In this document: positions 1 through 5,347 of the stretch, in pieces
Layout: the number at the start of each line of letters is the position of its first letter
Position numbering within the stretch: position 1 is the stretch's first letter
NCBI GenBank assembly: GCA_947570515.1
Contig: CANOUM010000105.1
Location: 1-6,144 of the forward strand
Direction: 5' to 3'
Source: an uncultured Clostridia bacterium
GTDB taxonomy: Bacteria > Bacillota > Clostridia > Lachnospirales > Bianqueaceae
DNA: 6,144 nucleotides
Position numbers and translations under genes: made by a program
The notes under the pieces: model-generated
Told to the model about the DNA's origin: nothing
The model's input: only the letters and a program-made list of their open reading frames with translations
Database searches by the model: none

Positions 1-218
1 GGATGCACAGCATTGTCTACGGCAGCGCCGTCCATGGCTCCATAGAGACCGTGCTCCGGCGTAAACAACCGATCGACACAATATCCCGCTTCTGCAAAAA
101 CATCCAAATCTTCTTCCAGACGGCTGTCAACCCCGGAATAGTTGGTGATCAGCCCCAGTTTCTTTCCTTTTAACAGCGAAGTATATTCTCTAATTCTATC
201 GATTACCAGCGTAACCAT
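1..218 (-). CDS. namZ: NamZ-family (DUF1343) exo-beta-N-acetylmuramidase, 5' part only
   Basis: The first 72 codons are visible; the gene continues past the left edge. The translation begins MVTLVIDRIREYTSLLKGKK and carries two hallmarks of the DUF1343/YbbC family: GLITNYSGVD at residues 22-31 and FTPEHGLYG at 52-60 (family form: GL(I/V)TNxSGVD ... FxPEHGxxG). The characterised family member, Bacillus subtilis NamZ, removes MurNAc from the non-reducing end of peptidoglycan fragments. The start is well fixed: AAAGGA at 225-230 lies 6 nt upstream, and the in-frame codon at 240-242 is a stop (the stop of the upstream dipeptidase gene), with no other start between. The protein therefore begins directly with the domain and has no signal peptide, unlike secreted NamZ, so it is probably cytoplasmic. 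It is the third gene of a deoD-pepV-namZ cluster, 21 bp after pepV. The family call is firm; the exact substrate is inferred. Confidence 0.82.
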   Translation of the reverse strand, partial: MVTLVIDRIREYTSLLKGKKLGLITNYSGVDSRLEEDLDVFAEAGYCVDRLFTPEHGLYGAMDGAAVDNAVH

Positions 219-239
219 ATCGATTCCTTTCTTATGCTC

Positions 240-1646
240 TTATGCACACAGGTCAATAATCACCTGTGCAAATATTTTAGCACTGATAATCAGTTCTTCA
301 ATGACGGCAAATTCATCGGCACCATGCATCTTGTTATCTGTTCCCGGCATAGAACAGCCGAAAGCCACGCCATTTTTCAAATGATGTACGTAAGTGCCCC
401 CGCCAATTGCAATACATTCGCCCTTTTGTCCGGTGTATGCTTCGTAGACCTTGAGCAGCTCCTTCACAACATCAGAATCTCCGGGGACATGATGCGGCGC
501 CGACATATCGTCATGATCCATTACAATCCCCTCTGCGGCCAGATTTCTCTCTGCTACATCCCGCATGTTCTCATTGTTTGCGCAAAGTGGCGCCCGGCAG
601 TCAAACTGTCCGACAAATCCCGTCAAGCCAAAATCCAGCATGCTAAAACACAGCGTTAAAGCTCCCGACTCCTCATCCTGCATAGCAACTCCCAGCGCTT
701 TTCCCTGACTGTCCCCATGCGGATATAGCTTTTTAAGACTTTTAAGTTTGCGCACCGCCTCTGATTCTGCCAGCGGCAGTGCCAGTAAATATTCAATCAA
801 ACCCGTCAGTGCATTATTTCCCTCTTCCGGGCTTGCGGCATGTGCTCCTTTTCCAATTGCTGTAATCCGCACCAGTTTTCCGTCTTGCTCAAGCTCATAG
901 CTCATCTTGGTTGTTTGCCCCACGGTCTGTGCGATTTCCTGCATGGCCTCCAAAGACATCCCTTCTACTGCTGCACGTGCTTTTCCGGGCAAAACATTAA
1001 CCTTTAGGCTTCCCTGGATCTCAGTGACACGCGGAAGGGCAGACTCCTCCGACCAGCTCGCTCTAAACTTCGGATGAATGCTTCCTTTTTCAATATTGAT
1101 CACCGGATATTCTGCATCCGGCGAAAAAGTCATGGGCGCTTCTTTCTCCACTGCATAGTAATGCGGGATATCGCCACTACCGCATTCCTCGTCCGTCCCT
1201 ACAATCAAACGTGCATTCTTTTTTAGCTCTATTCCCAGATCGCGTACGCACTGCATAGCATACATCGCTACAACAGCCGGTCCTTTGTCATCTGCCGTTC
1301 CTCTGCCATAAATCTTTCCCTCTTTAATGACCGCTTCAAAGGGATCCGTCACTGTCCACCCTTCTCCCGCCGGCACCACATCCAAATGCGCCAGAATATC
1401 GAGCTGCTTCTCTTTATCATTAAGATCGATCGCTCCTACATAATTATCATAATTTTTAGGAGCAAATCCATGTTCCTTTGCCATCTCCAAAAATTCCTGA
1501 AGGGCTTCATAGGGTCCTCTGCCAAACGGCATTCCTTCTTCCGCCGGCATTTTCTCACTATTGATTGCCACCATACGGGCAATATCCCGCATCATTTCAA
1601 ACCAATGTTTGTCAAAATACTTGTCAATCTGTTCCCGATAATTCAT
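240..1646 (-). CDS. pepV: M20 family dipeptidase, PepV/Sapep type
   Basis: A 468-residue zinc-dependent peptidase of the M20 (PepV) group, which cleaves dipeptides and some short peptides in the cytoplasm. The length is close to that of lactobacillar PepV (about 470). Visible metal and catalytic motifs: DILAHLDVVPAGEGW (H87, D89), GRGTADDKGP (D119), GTDEECGSGD (general base E153 and metal ligand E154), SPDAEYPV (D177) and DNKMHGADE (H441). The inserted lid/dimerisation-like domain contains GKGAHAASPEEG (H269). These positions match the PepV active-site layout as I remember it, so all expected catalytic residues are present. The start is supported by AGGAGG at 1655-1660, 8 nt upstream of the ATG. 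It sits between deoD (46 bp upstream, no terminator or convincing promoter in the gap) and namZ (21 bp downstream), so it is probably co-transcribed. Carnosinase-like or other dipeptide specificity cannot be told from sequence. Confidence 0.92.
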   Translation of the reverse strand: MNYREQIDKYFDKHWFEMMRDIARMVAINSEKMPAEEGMPFGRGPYEALQEFLEMAKEHGFAPKNYDNYVGAIDLNDKEKQLDILAHLDVVPAGEGWTVTDPFEAVIKEGKIYGRGTADDKGPAVVAMYAMQCVRDLGIELKKNARLIVGTDEECGSGDIPHYYAVEKEAPMTFSPDAEYPVINIEKGSIHPKFRASWSEESALPRVTEIQGSLKVNVLPGKARAAVEGMSLEAMQEIAQTVGQTTKMSYELEQDGKLVRITAIGKGAHAASPEEGNNALTGLIEYLLALPLAESEAVRKLKSLKKLYPHGDSQGKALGVAMQDEESGALTLCFSMLDFGLTGFVGQFDCRAPLCANNENMRDVAERNLAAEGIVMDHDDMSAPHHVPGDSDVVKELLKVYEAYTGQKGECIAIGGGTYVHHLKNGVAFGCSMPGTDNKMHGADEFAVIEELIISAKIFAQVIIDLCA

Positions 1647-1654
1647 GAATGAAT

Positions 1655-1660
1655 CCTCCT
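1655..1660 (-). promoter_or_regulatory. Ribosome binding site of pepV-like gene
   Basis: The minus strand reads AGGAGG here, with 8 nt to the ATG at 1646. This is a full consensus Shine-Dalgarno and fixes the start. The 46-bp gap between deoD and pepV holds little else beyond a 7-bp direct repeat (TAGAATA at 1665-1671 and 1677-1683 on the plus strand). Confidence 0.85.
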
Positions 1661-1692
1661 AAAATAGAATATGATATAGAATAAACAAATCT

Positions 1693-2418
1693 TTACAACA
1701 AATTTTGAGCAGCACGAATGCCTGTCTGCAGTCCCAGCTCCATCATCTGCCTGAATCCCGTTTGCCTTTCTTCGCTGCCAAGCGCTTCCCCTGTAAGCAA
1801 GTGATCCGACACCGTACAGATGGCCAGAGCCCGTTTGCCCGCTTTTGCAGCATTCATATATAAAGCCGCTGTTTCCATCTCCACAGCAAGCACCCCCATA
1901 CCGCTCCAGCGCCGGCTAACCTCCGGCCTTTCCTCATAAAACACATCTGATGTCAGCAAATTCCCCACATGACATCTCAGTTTCTGCTCTTTCGCTGTTG
2001 CATCTGCCAGCTTCAAAAGTTCATAATCCGCCAAAGGCGCAAAACTCCCCGGCAACTCATACTGCCGCCCATAATTGGAATCGGTGGAAGCGCCCATTCC
2101 TAAAATAATATCTTTCACGCTGACTCGTTCAGACAAACCGCCCGCTGATCCAATCCGAATAATAACCTGCACGCCATATAGATGATATAGCTCATAAGAA
2201 TAAATTCCCATAGAAGGCATTCCCATTCCATGCCCCATAACAGAAATAGGAATCCCGTGATACATGCCTGTATATCCCAGCATTCCTCGCACGCGGTTAA
2301 AACAGACCGCCTTTTCTAAATATTCTTTTGCAATAAACTCGGCCCGCAAAGGGTCGCCTGGCATCAGCACAACCGGCGCTATCGCTCCCTGTTTTGCTTC
2401 ATTATGAGGTGTTGCCAT
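1693..2418 (-). CDS. deoD: DeoD-type purine nucleoside phosphorylase
   Basis: A 241-residue cytoplasmic enzyme (the family is usually about 235-240) that splits purine (deoxy)ribonucleosides with phosphate into free base and (deoxy)ribose-1-phosphate. The family signature is clear in order: MATPHN with H5, MPGDPLRAEFIAKEYLE (19-35; G21 and R25 phosphate contacts), R44, GHGMGMPSMGIYSYELY (62-78), IRIGSAGG (87-94; R88, S91), AVEMETAALY (178-187; ribose-binding E180/M181/E182), and TVSDHLLTGE (202-211; catalytic D205), followed by R218. All residues known from E. coli DeoD appear conserved with a +1 offset. A longer start exists at 2439, but GGGAGG at 2426-2431 lies 7 nt before the ATG at 2418, and the shorter form begins exactly where the family does; the longer start has only a weak upstream Shine-Dalgarno. 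It is the first gene of the deoD-pepV-namZ cluster and is preceded by a good promoter. Confidence 0.95.
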   Translation of the reverse strand: MATPHNEAKQGAIAPVVLMPGDPLRAEFIAKEYLEKAVCFNRVRGMLGYTGMYHGIPISVMGHGMGMPSMGIYSYELYHLYGVQVIIRIGSAGGLSERVSVKDIILGMGASTDSNYGRQYELPGSFAPLADYELLKLADATAKEQKLRCHVGNLLTSDVFYEERPEVSRRWSGMGVLAVEMETAALYMNAAKAGKRALAICTVSDHLLTGEALGSEERQTGFRQMMELGLQTGIRAAQNLL

Positions 2419-2425
2419 CACAATT

Positions 2426-2431
2426 CCTCCC
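2426..2431 (-). promoter_or_regulatory. Ribosome binding site deciding the deoD start
   Basis: GGGAGG on the minus strand, 7 nt upstream of the ATG at 2418. It lies inside the alternative longer reading frame that would start at 2439, and so argues against that start. Confidence 0.8.
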
Positions 2432-2472
2432 AAATTCATTCGCGTTTTTCAGCTGCTCTTTAGATTATGCTT

Positions 2473-2501
2473 ATTATACTGCATCTTCTAAAATATCACA
2501 A
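2473..2501 (-). promoter_or_regulatory. Sigma-A type promoter of the deoD operon
   Basis: On the minus strand, TTGTGA (2496-2501, 4/6 match to the -35 consensus) is followed by a 17-nt spacer and a perfect TATAAT (2473-2478). It would start transcription near 2466, about 48 nt upstream of the deoD ATG. It stands back to back with the yihY promoter. Seen by consensus only. Confidence 0.75.
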
Positions 2502-2508
2502 GAGAGGC

Positions 2509-2537
2509 TTGCCAGTATTCTATAAAAATGATAAGAT
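2509..2537 (+). promoter_or_regulatory. Sigma-A type promoter of the yihY-like gene
   Basis: TTGCCA (2509-2514, 5/6 match) with a 17-nt spacer to TAAGAT (2532-2537, 4/6 match). Start of transcription would be near 2544, giving a very short leader that holds just the ribosome binding site. The -35 lies only 7 bp from the -35 of the divergent deoD promoter. Confidence 0.55.
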
Positions 2538-2550
2538 AGAATGCAAATTC

Positions 2551-2557
2551 AAGGAGG
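2551..2557 (+). promoter_or_regulatory. Ribosome binding site deciding the yihY-like start
   Basis: AAGGAGG followed by 5 nt and ATG at 2563. It rules against the far upstream in-frame ATG at 2467, which has no such site and would run through both promoters. Confidence 0.8.
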
Positions 2558-2562
2558 CTTAT

Positions 2563-3399
2563 ATGTTTAAGCAATTACTATTCAAACTCATTCCTCGTTT
2601 TCGTTTTGATGATATCACTGCTTATGCAGCGCAGATTTCTTTCTATCTTTTGTTGTCTCTGTTTCCCTTTTTTATTTTGTTAGTCAGCGTATTAACGCAT
2701 ACCAATCTAATCGATATCAATCAGCTGATGGAAATGATGCGTTCTTCTAATATTTTTCCGGAAATTGCCCTGCGCTTAATTGAAGACACCTTTTCCGGCG
2801 TTACGCTCCCCAGCGCTTCCATTTCTTTTTATATTATCGTTGTTTTATGGTCTGCTTCCCGCGGAATCCGCGCTGTTATGAATGGCATTCATATGGCCTT
2901 TCGCACCAGAGAAGCTCATAACTTAATCATTCGGTTTCTTCTTTCTTTTTTCTACACCCTTTGTTTTGTTTTAATGGTAGTACTTTTCATTGCGCTGGTT
3001 GTATTTGGCGACGCTCTTTTTTCCTGGCTCAGCTCTACTTTCCATCTTTTCTTTTTAATTTCCGGCTTGATGCACTTTGTTCGTTATCTGGTTCCGCTGG
3101 TCTTCATGCTTCTTCTGTATACTCTTTTATATAAAGTCATCCCCGGTAAGGAGCTGCGTGTTCGTGATGTTTTACCGGGTTCTCTGTTTGCTGCTTTAAG
3201 CAGCTTTTTAATCAGCCAAGGCTTTTCTCTTTATACCAGTCACTTTGCAAATTATTCTCTCATGTATGGCAGTATTTCCGGTATCATTGTCATCTGCACA
3301 TGGATGTATCTTTTTAGCTTGATGATGGTACTGGGTGCTGAAATCAATGCATGTTTGTATGAAATTACCCACAACACCTCCTTATTAAAAATCCGTTAG
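2563..3399 (+). CDS. YihY/BrkB family integral membrane protein
   Basis: A 278-residue multi-spanning membrane protein of the YihY/virulence factor BrkB family (formerly annotated as ribonuclease BN, wrongly). Family hallmarks: ITAYAAQISFYLLLSLFPFF (18-37), LWSASRGIRAVMNGIHMAF (95-113), IPGKELRVRDVLPGSLFAA (193-211), then LISQGFSLYTSHFANYSLMY (216-235), and MMVLGAEINA (254-263) near the end. Hydrophobic stretches near 24-44, 86-100, 123-148, 152-170, 173-190, 204-222 and 236-258 fit six to seven membrane passes. The length is normal. Molecular function of the family is not established; transport or envelope roles are proposed. The gene has its own promoter, and its last 15 bp overlap the 3' end of the opposite SpoIID-like gene. 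No terminator follows the stop. Confidence 0.9.
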   Translation: MFKQLLFKLIPRFRFDDITAYAAQISFYLLLSLFPFFILLVSVLTHTNLIDINQLMEMMRSSNIFPEIALRLIEDTFSGVTLPSASISFYIIVVLWSASRGIRAVMNGIHMAFRTREAHNLIIRFLLSFFYTLCFVLMVVLFIALVVFGDALFSWLSSTFHLFFLISGLMHFVRYLVPLVFMLLLYTLLYKVIPGKELRVRDVLPGSLFAALSSFLISQGFSLYTSHFANYSLMYGSISGIIVICTWMYLFSLMMVLGAEINACLYEITHNTSLLKIR

Positions 3400-5004
3400 T
3401 TTCGTTTCCGGATAATAATGCAGCAAAATCTGTTCATACGTATATCCGGCATCAACCATCCCTTTTACCCCGTTTTGACTCATGCCAACACCATGTCCGT
3501 ATCCTCCCCCGCAAATTTTGACAGACACCAGATTTTCTTCGGTGTCTTTTATTTTTTCTAAAGAGATAAAGGCGCTTGGCAAAAGCTCTCTCTCCCCTGC
3601 ACACTCTCCGTTGGATAACCATACCTCTGTACCGCCAAAAAACTCGCGAATCACTAGCGGCCCTTCGAGTACCACACTTTTTTCTGACCCAATCAGCAGC
3701 AAAGAACATGCCATTCCTGTATTCGCTCTTTCATATATAAAAATATCTTCTAACTTTCCAATTCCTCCACTGACAGACGTCTCGACCAAATGATCTCCCT
3801 GTACCTCCTTGATCCTTCTTTCTGCCGAAAAGAACTGCTCGGTCTTGTCTTGAAGCCATTGTCTTTCCAGCGAGACATTCCAGCGAAACCATGCGCTGTG
3901 GCTATCAAATGCTTTCACTTCCAGATTTGTAATAAACGCATGAAAATTTTTTTCATCCGAAAGATCACCATATTCCCCTTCTGTATACTGTGCCTTGCCT
4001 TGTTGATAAGGTCGTTCTTCTCCTCCTCCCCACACCTGTGCAGCATTCGCTGTATATCCGCATGACGTAGAAAAATAACTGGTAGAAATCAATTGCCCCT
4101 CATATGTTAATACTTTTCCCCATGTAGCCTCAACTCCTTGAGAAGATGCTCCATATTCCACTGCACCGCCATATACCTGGCTTTGTGTACTATCATCAAC
4201 ATGAGCGCCAAGCCCCATATATTTCTCAGAGGCCATCCATTGACTATAGGCATAGCTTCTCGCACAAACAGCCTGCACCTTTGCTGCCTCTACTCCATAA
4301 CTTCCCGGCGTCTCAGAGGGTACGACTCCCATTAAATAAGTTTCCACCGCCACTTCATTGATAACCGTATATCCGCCGCCTTCTTCACTCGTCACTTCTA
4401 ATTGTCCATGATAAGAAACTGTTCCTTTTTCTGTCGTTAAGATCAAATTTGCCTTTTCTTGGGCAGGATAAAAAACTGCTCGTCTTTCCATATTTTCTAT
4501 TTGAACTTGTGAACCTGGCGGATACGCTCTGATTTCTCCATCCCATATCCCCCAAAAAGCTTCCTCGCAGCTAATCATGACACTATCATGAATATACTCA
4601 GCATTTGCGGCTGATAGTACAATACGCATTCTTGTTGGAGCTGTAAGATCTTCTGCTGTCTCAATTTTCACCGCTTCTCCTCTTTCATTTAACTCATAGC
4701 GGATCTGCTGACCTAAAAAGCATCCTTTCGTTCCTTCCTTTTCCTGCCCATTTGCAATCCACTGTATCTCCTCTGCCAATGTGATCCAGCCCTCACTTGT
4801 TTCAGCTCTATTGTTCTCAATGCGATACAGCCATGTTCCCTCTAGTTTTCCAGCAGACTGCCACCGTTCTCTTTCTTCTTTTTGCAAGCTGTCTTCCGGC
4901 TGCTTCTGCCCCGCTTCATGCTCTAAGGGTAAAGAAAGATAAATAATCCCTGCCCCGATCATACATACCGCCAAAATTATATATGTTTTTACCCATGTCT
5001 TCAC
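3385..5004 (-). CDS. Membrane-anchored SpoIID/LytB domain protein
   Basis: 539 residues. One N-terminal hydrophobic segment (about 8-26, after MKTWVK) predicts a signal anchor with the rest outside. A charged linker (28-55) and a region I do not recognise (56-120) follow. RMRIVLSAANAEYIHDSVMI (125-144) resembles the entry of the SpoIID fold. The core runs from YTVINEVAVETYLMGVVPSE (212-231) with the expected catalytic glutamate E231, through AAKVQAVCARSYAY (240-253) and STSCGYTANAAQVWGG (312-327), to GGGYGHGVGMSQNGVKGM (499-516) and the C-terminal ILLHYYPETKL. SpoIID is a lytic transglycosylase that cuts glycan strands lacking stem peptides during engulfment; LytB-type relatives modify amidases. 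Classical SpoIID is about 340 residues and has different neighbours, so I regard this as a paralogue, not spoIID itself. Start is GTG with AGGAGG 8 nt upstream; no better ATG exists. C14 does not sit in a proper lipobox. The upstream promoter is not clear. Confidence 0.88.
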   Translation of the reverse strand: MKTWVKTYIILAVCMIGAGIIYLSLPLEHEAGQKQPEDSLQKEERERWQSAGKLEGTWLYRIENNRAETSEGWITLAEEIQWIANGQEKEGTKGCFLGQQIRYELNERGEAVKIETAEDLTAPTRMRIVLSAANAEYIHDSVMISCEEAFWGIWDGEIRAYPPGSQVQIENMERRAVFYPAQEKANLILTTEKGTVSYHGQLEVTSEEGGGYTVINEVAVETYLMGVVPSETPGSYGVEAAKVQAVCARSYAYSQWMASEKYMGLGAHVDDSTQSQVYGGAVEYGASSQGVEATWGKVLTYEGQLISTSYFSTSCGYTANAAQVWGGGEERPYQQGKAQYTEGEYGDLSDEKNFHAFITNLEVKAFDSHSAWFRWNVSLERQWLQDKTEQFFSAERRIKEVQGDHLVETSVSGGIGKLEDIFIYERANTGMACSLLLIGSEKSVVLEGPLVIREFFGGTEVWLSNGECAGERELLPSAFISLEKIKDTEENLVSVKICGGGYGHGVGMSQNGVKGMVDAGYTYEQILLHYYPETKLTDF

Positions 5005-5012
5005 CCGCGATT

Positions 5013-5018
5013 CCTCCT
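5013..5018 (-). promoter_or_regulatory. Ribosome binding site for the GTG start of the SpoIID-like gene
   Basis: AGGAGG on the minus strand, 8 nt before the GTG at 5004. Its strength and spacing support the non-ATG start; the next in-frame ATG would cut the membrane anchor in half. Confidence 0.8.
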
Positions 5019-5110
5019 CTACTTTAGTCGATCCTCTACCCTTTTACTATATGATATCTTGTCCTCCAAAAGAACTGCTTCTTCTAATCTCCCTTTAAAT
5101 AAAATACTAT
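5019..5110 (-). other. Upstream region of the SpoIID-like gene, no firm promoter
   Basis: On the minus strand there are -10-like hexamers TATAGT (5046-5051) and TATCAT (5051-5056), but neither has a good -35 at 16-18 nt; TTCTTT at 5069-5074 is the nearest to the first. The octamer CATATAGT (5046-5053) recalls a sigma-E -10 (CATACAxT), but the matching -35 position reads TTCTTTT, not the expected xxATATT. No ORF, repeat or RNA structure is visible. Transcription of the gene must start somewhere here or in the folT promoter region. Confidence 0.3.
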
Positions 5111-5139
5111 TTGCCTTGCAGCTTTTATTAGTTTATGAT
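5111..5139 (+). promoter_or_regulatory. Sigma-A type promoter of the riboswitch-folT transcript
   Basis: TTGCCT (5111-5116, 4/6) and TATGAT (5134-5139, 5/6) are 17 nt apart. Predicted start of transcription is near 5146, just before the hairpin at 5152-5171 and the THF aptamer. A second -10-like hexamer, TATACT (5139-5144), overlaps it with a poorer -35 (TTGCAG, 5116-5121). Confidence 0.6.
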
Positions 5140-5151
5140 ATACTTTTTTCA

Positions 5152-5171
5152 GCTTAATTATTGTATTAAGC
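5152..5171 (+). repeat. AT-rich inverted repeat / hairpin before the THF aptamer
   Basis: GCTTAAT (5152-5158) and ATTAAGC (5165-5171) are perfect inverted copies around a 6-nt loop (TATTGT). It would be close to the 5' end of the folT mRNA and ends 2 nt before the aptamer's basal helix. It may be a 5' protective stem-loop or a protein operator, or be of no consequence; no U-run follows, so it is not a terminator. Confidence 0.4.
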
Positions 5172-5173
5172 AA

Positions 5174-5294
5174 TTCGATAGCAGAGTAGAAAATCAGGCG
5201 TTAAGTGTTTGGCAGACGGGGAGTTGCTGCTGAAACGAAGAAATATATCCTATTTCGCGGTCTGACTTTCGCATCCCGCTGTTACACTATCGAA
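5174..5294 (+). ncRNA. Tetrahydrofolate (THF, folE/folT-type) riboswitch aptamer
   Basis: The conserved blocks of the THF riboswitch are present in order: AGAGTAGA (5183-5190), GCGTTAAGTG (5198-5207), GACGGGGAGTTG (5215-5226), AACGAAG (5234-5240), CGCGGT (5256-5261) and GCATCCCGCT (5271-5280). Pairing fits: basal helix TTCGATAG (5174-5181) with CTATCGAA (5287-5294), extended by CAG/CTG; P2-like pairing of 5190-5197 with 5262-5269 (one mismatch); GCG (5198-5200) with CGC (5256-5258); a peripheral hairpin GAAATA/TATTTC (5240-5245/5251-5256); and the pseudoknot CGGG (5217-5220) with CCCG (5275-5278). It lies in the leader of a folate transporter gene, the classic context. Known members bind reduced folates and usually turn expression down. 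Family assignment comes from remembered consensus, not a covariance search. Confidence 0.92.
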
Positions 5295-5339
5295 GAGGCT
5301 TCCTCATCGATTTGTGCAACAAATCTTATCATAAGGAGG
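5287..5339 (+). promoter_or_regulatory. Expression platform of the THF riboswitch, with folT ribosome binding site
   Basis: Two helices compete downstream of the aptamer. Helix A pairs 5289-5293 with 5307-5311 and 5295-5298 with 5302-5305 (loop CTT), and uses the same bases as the 3' strand of the aptamer's basal helix. Helix B pairs 5309-5315 with 5319-5325 (seven pairs, loop GCA) and clashes with the base of helix A. CCTC (5302-5305) can also pair with GAGG (5336-5339) of the Shine-Dalgarno AGGAGG (5334-5339). No U-run follows any hairpin, so control of translation is more likely than termination. The pairings are seen; the switching scheme is inferred. Confidence 0.5.
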
Positions 5340-5347
5340 TCTTTGCT

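Noticed and set aside
142..659. Plus-strand open frames (142-384 and 234-659) antisense to the pepV/namZ junction
   Set aside because: They lie opposite well-supported family genes, have no ribosome binding site and give no recognisable protein; they are shadows of the minus-strand coding.
1665..1683. Direct repeat TAGAATA x2 (period 12) between deoD and pepV
   Set aside because: Only two 7-bp copies in an AT-rich gap; chance is likely and no regulatory reading is supported.
2467..2562. N-terminal extension of the yihY-like protein from the ATG at 2467
   Set aside because: It would read through both promoters, has no Shine-Dalgarno, and the family-like sequence begins at the ATG at 2563 behind AAGGAGG.
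3390..3415. Inverted repeat ATCCG...CGGAT near the yihY/SpoIID convergence
   Set aside because: Only five pairs with a 13-nt loop and no T-run on either side; not a credible terminator.
3452..4361. Several open frames overlapping the SpoIID-like gene on both strands
   Set aside because: Composition is that of shadow frames (Pro/Ser/Cys/Arg-rich, no domain), and the SpoIID frame explains the whole stretch with conserved motifs.
4963..5004. Lipoprotein signal at Cys14 of the SpoIID-like protein (LAVC)
   Set aside because: Residue -1 is Val rather than Gly/Ala/Ser, and Cys14 is in the middle of the hydrophobic segment, so a signal anchor fits better.
5046..5074. Possible sporulation sigma-E promoter before the SpoIID-like gene (CATATAGT)
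   Set aside because: The -10-like octamer is partial, and the sequence at the -35 distance (TTCTTTT) does not match; kept only as a remark.
5289..5315. Hairpin after the THF aptamer as an intrinsic terminator
   Set aside because: It is followed by only three U and then UGCAAC, too weak for rho-independent termination; treated as part of a translational platform.
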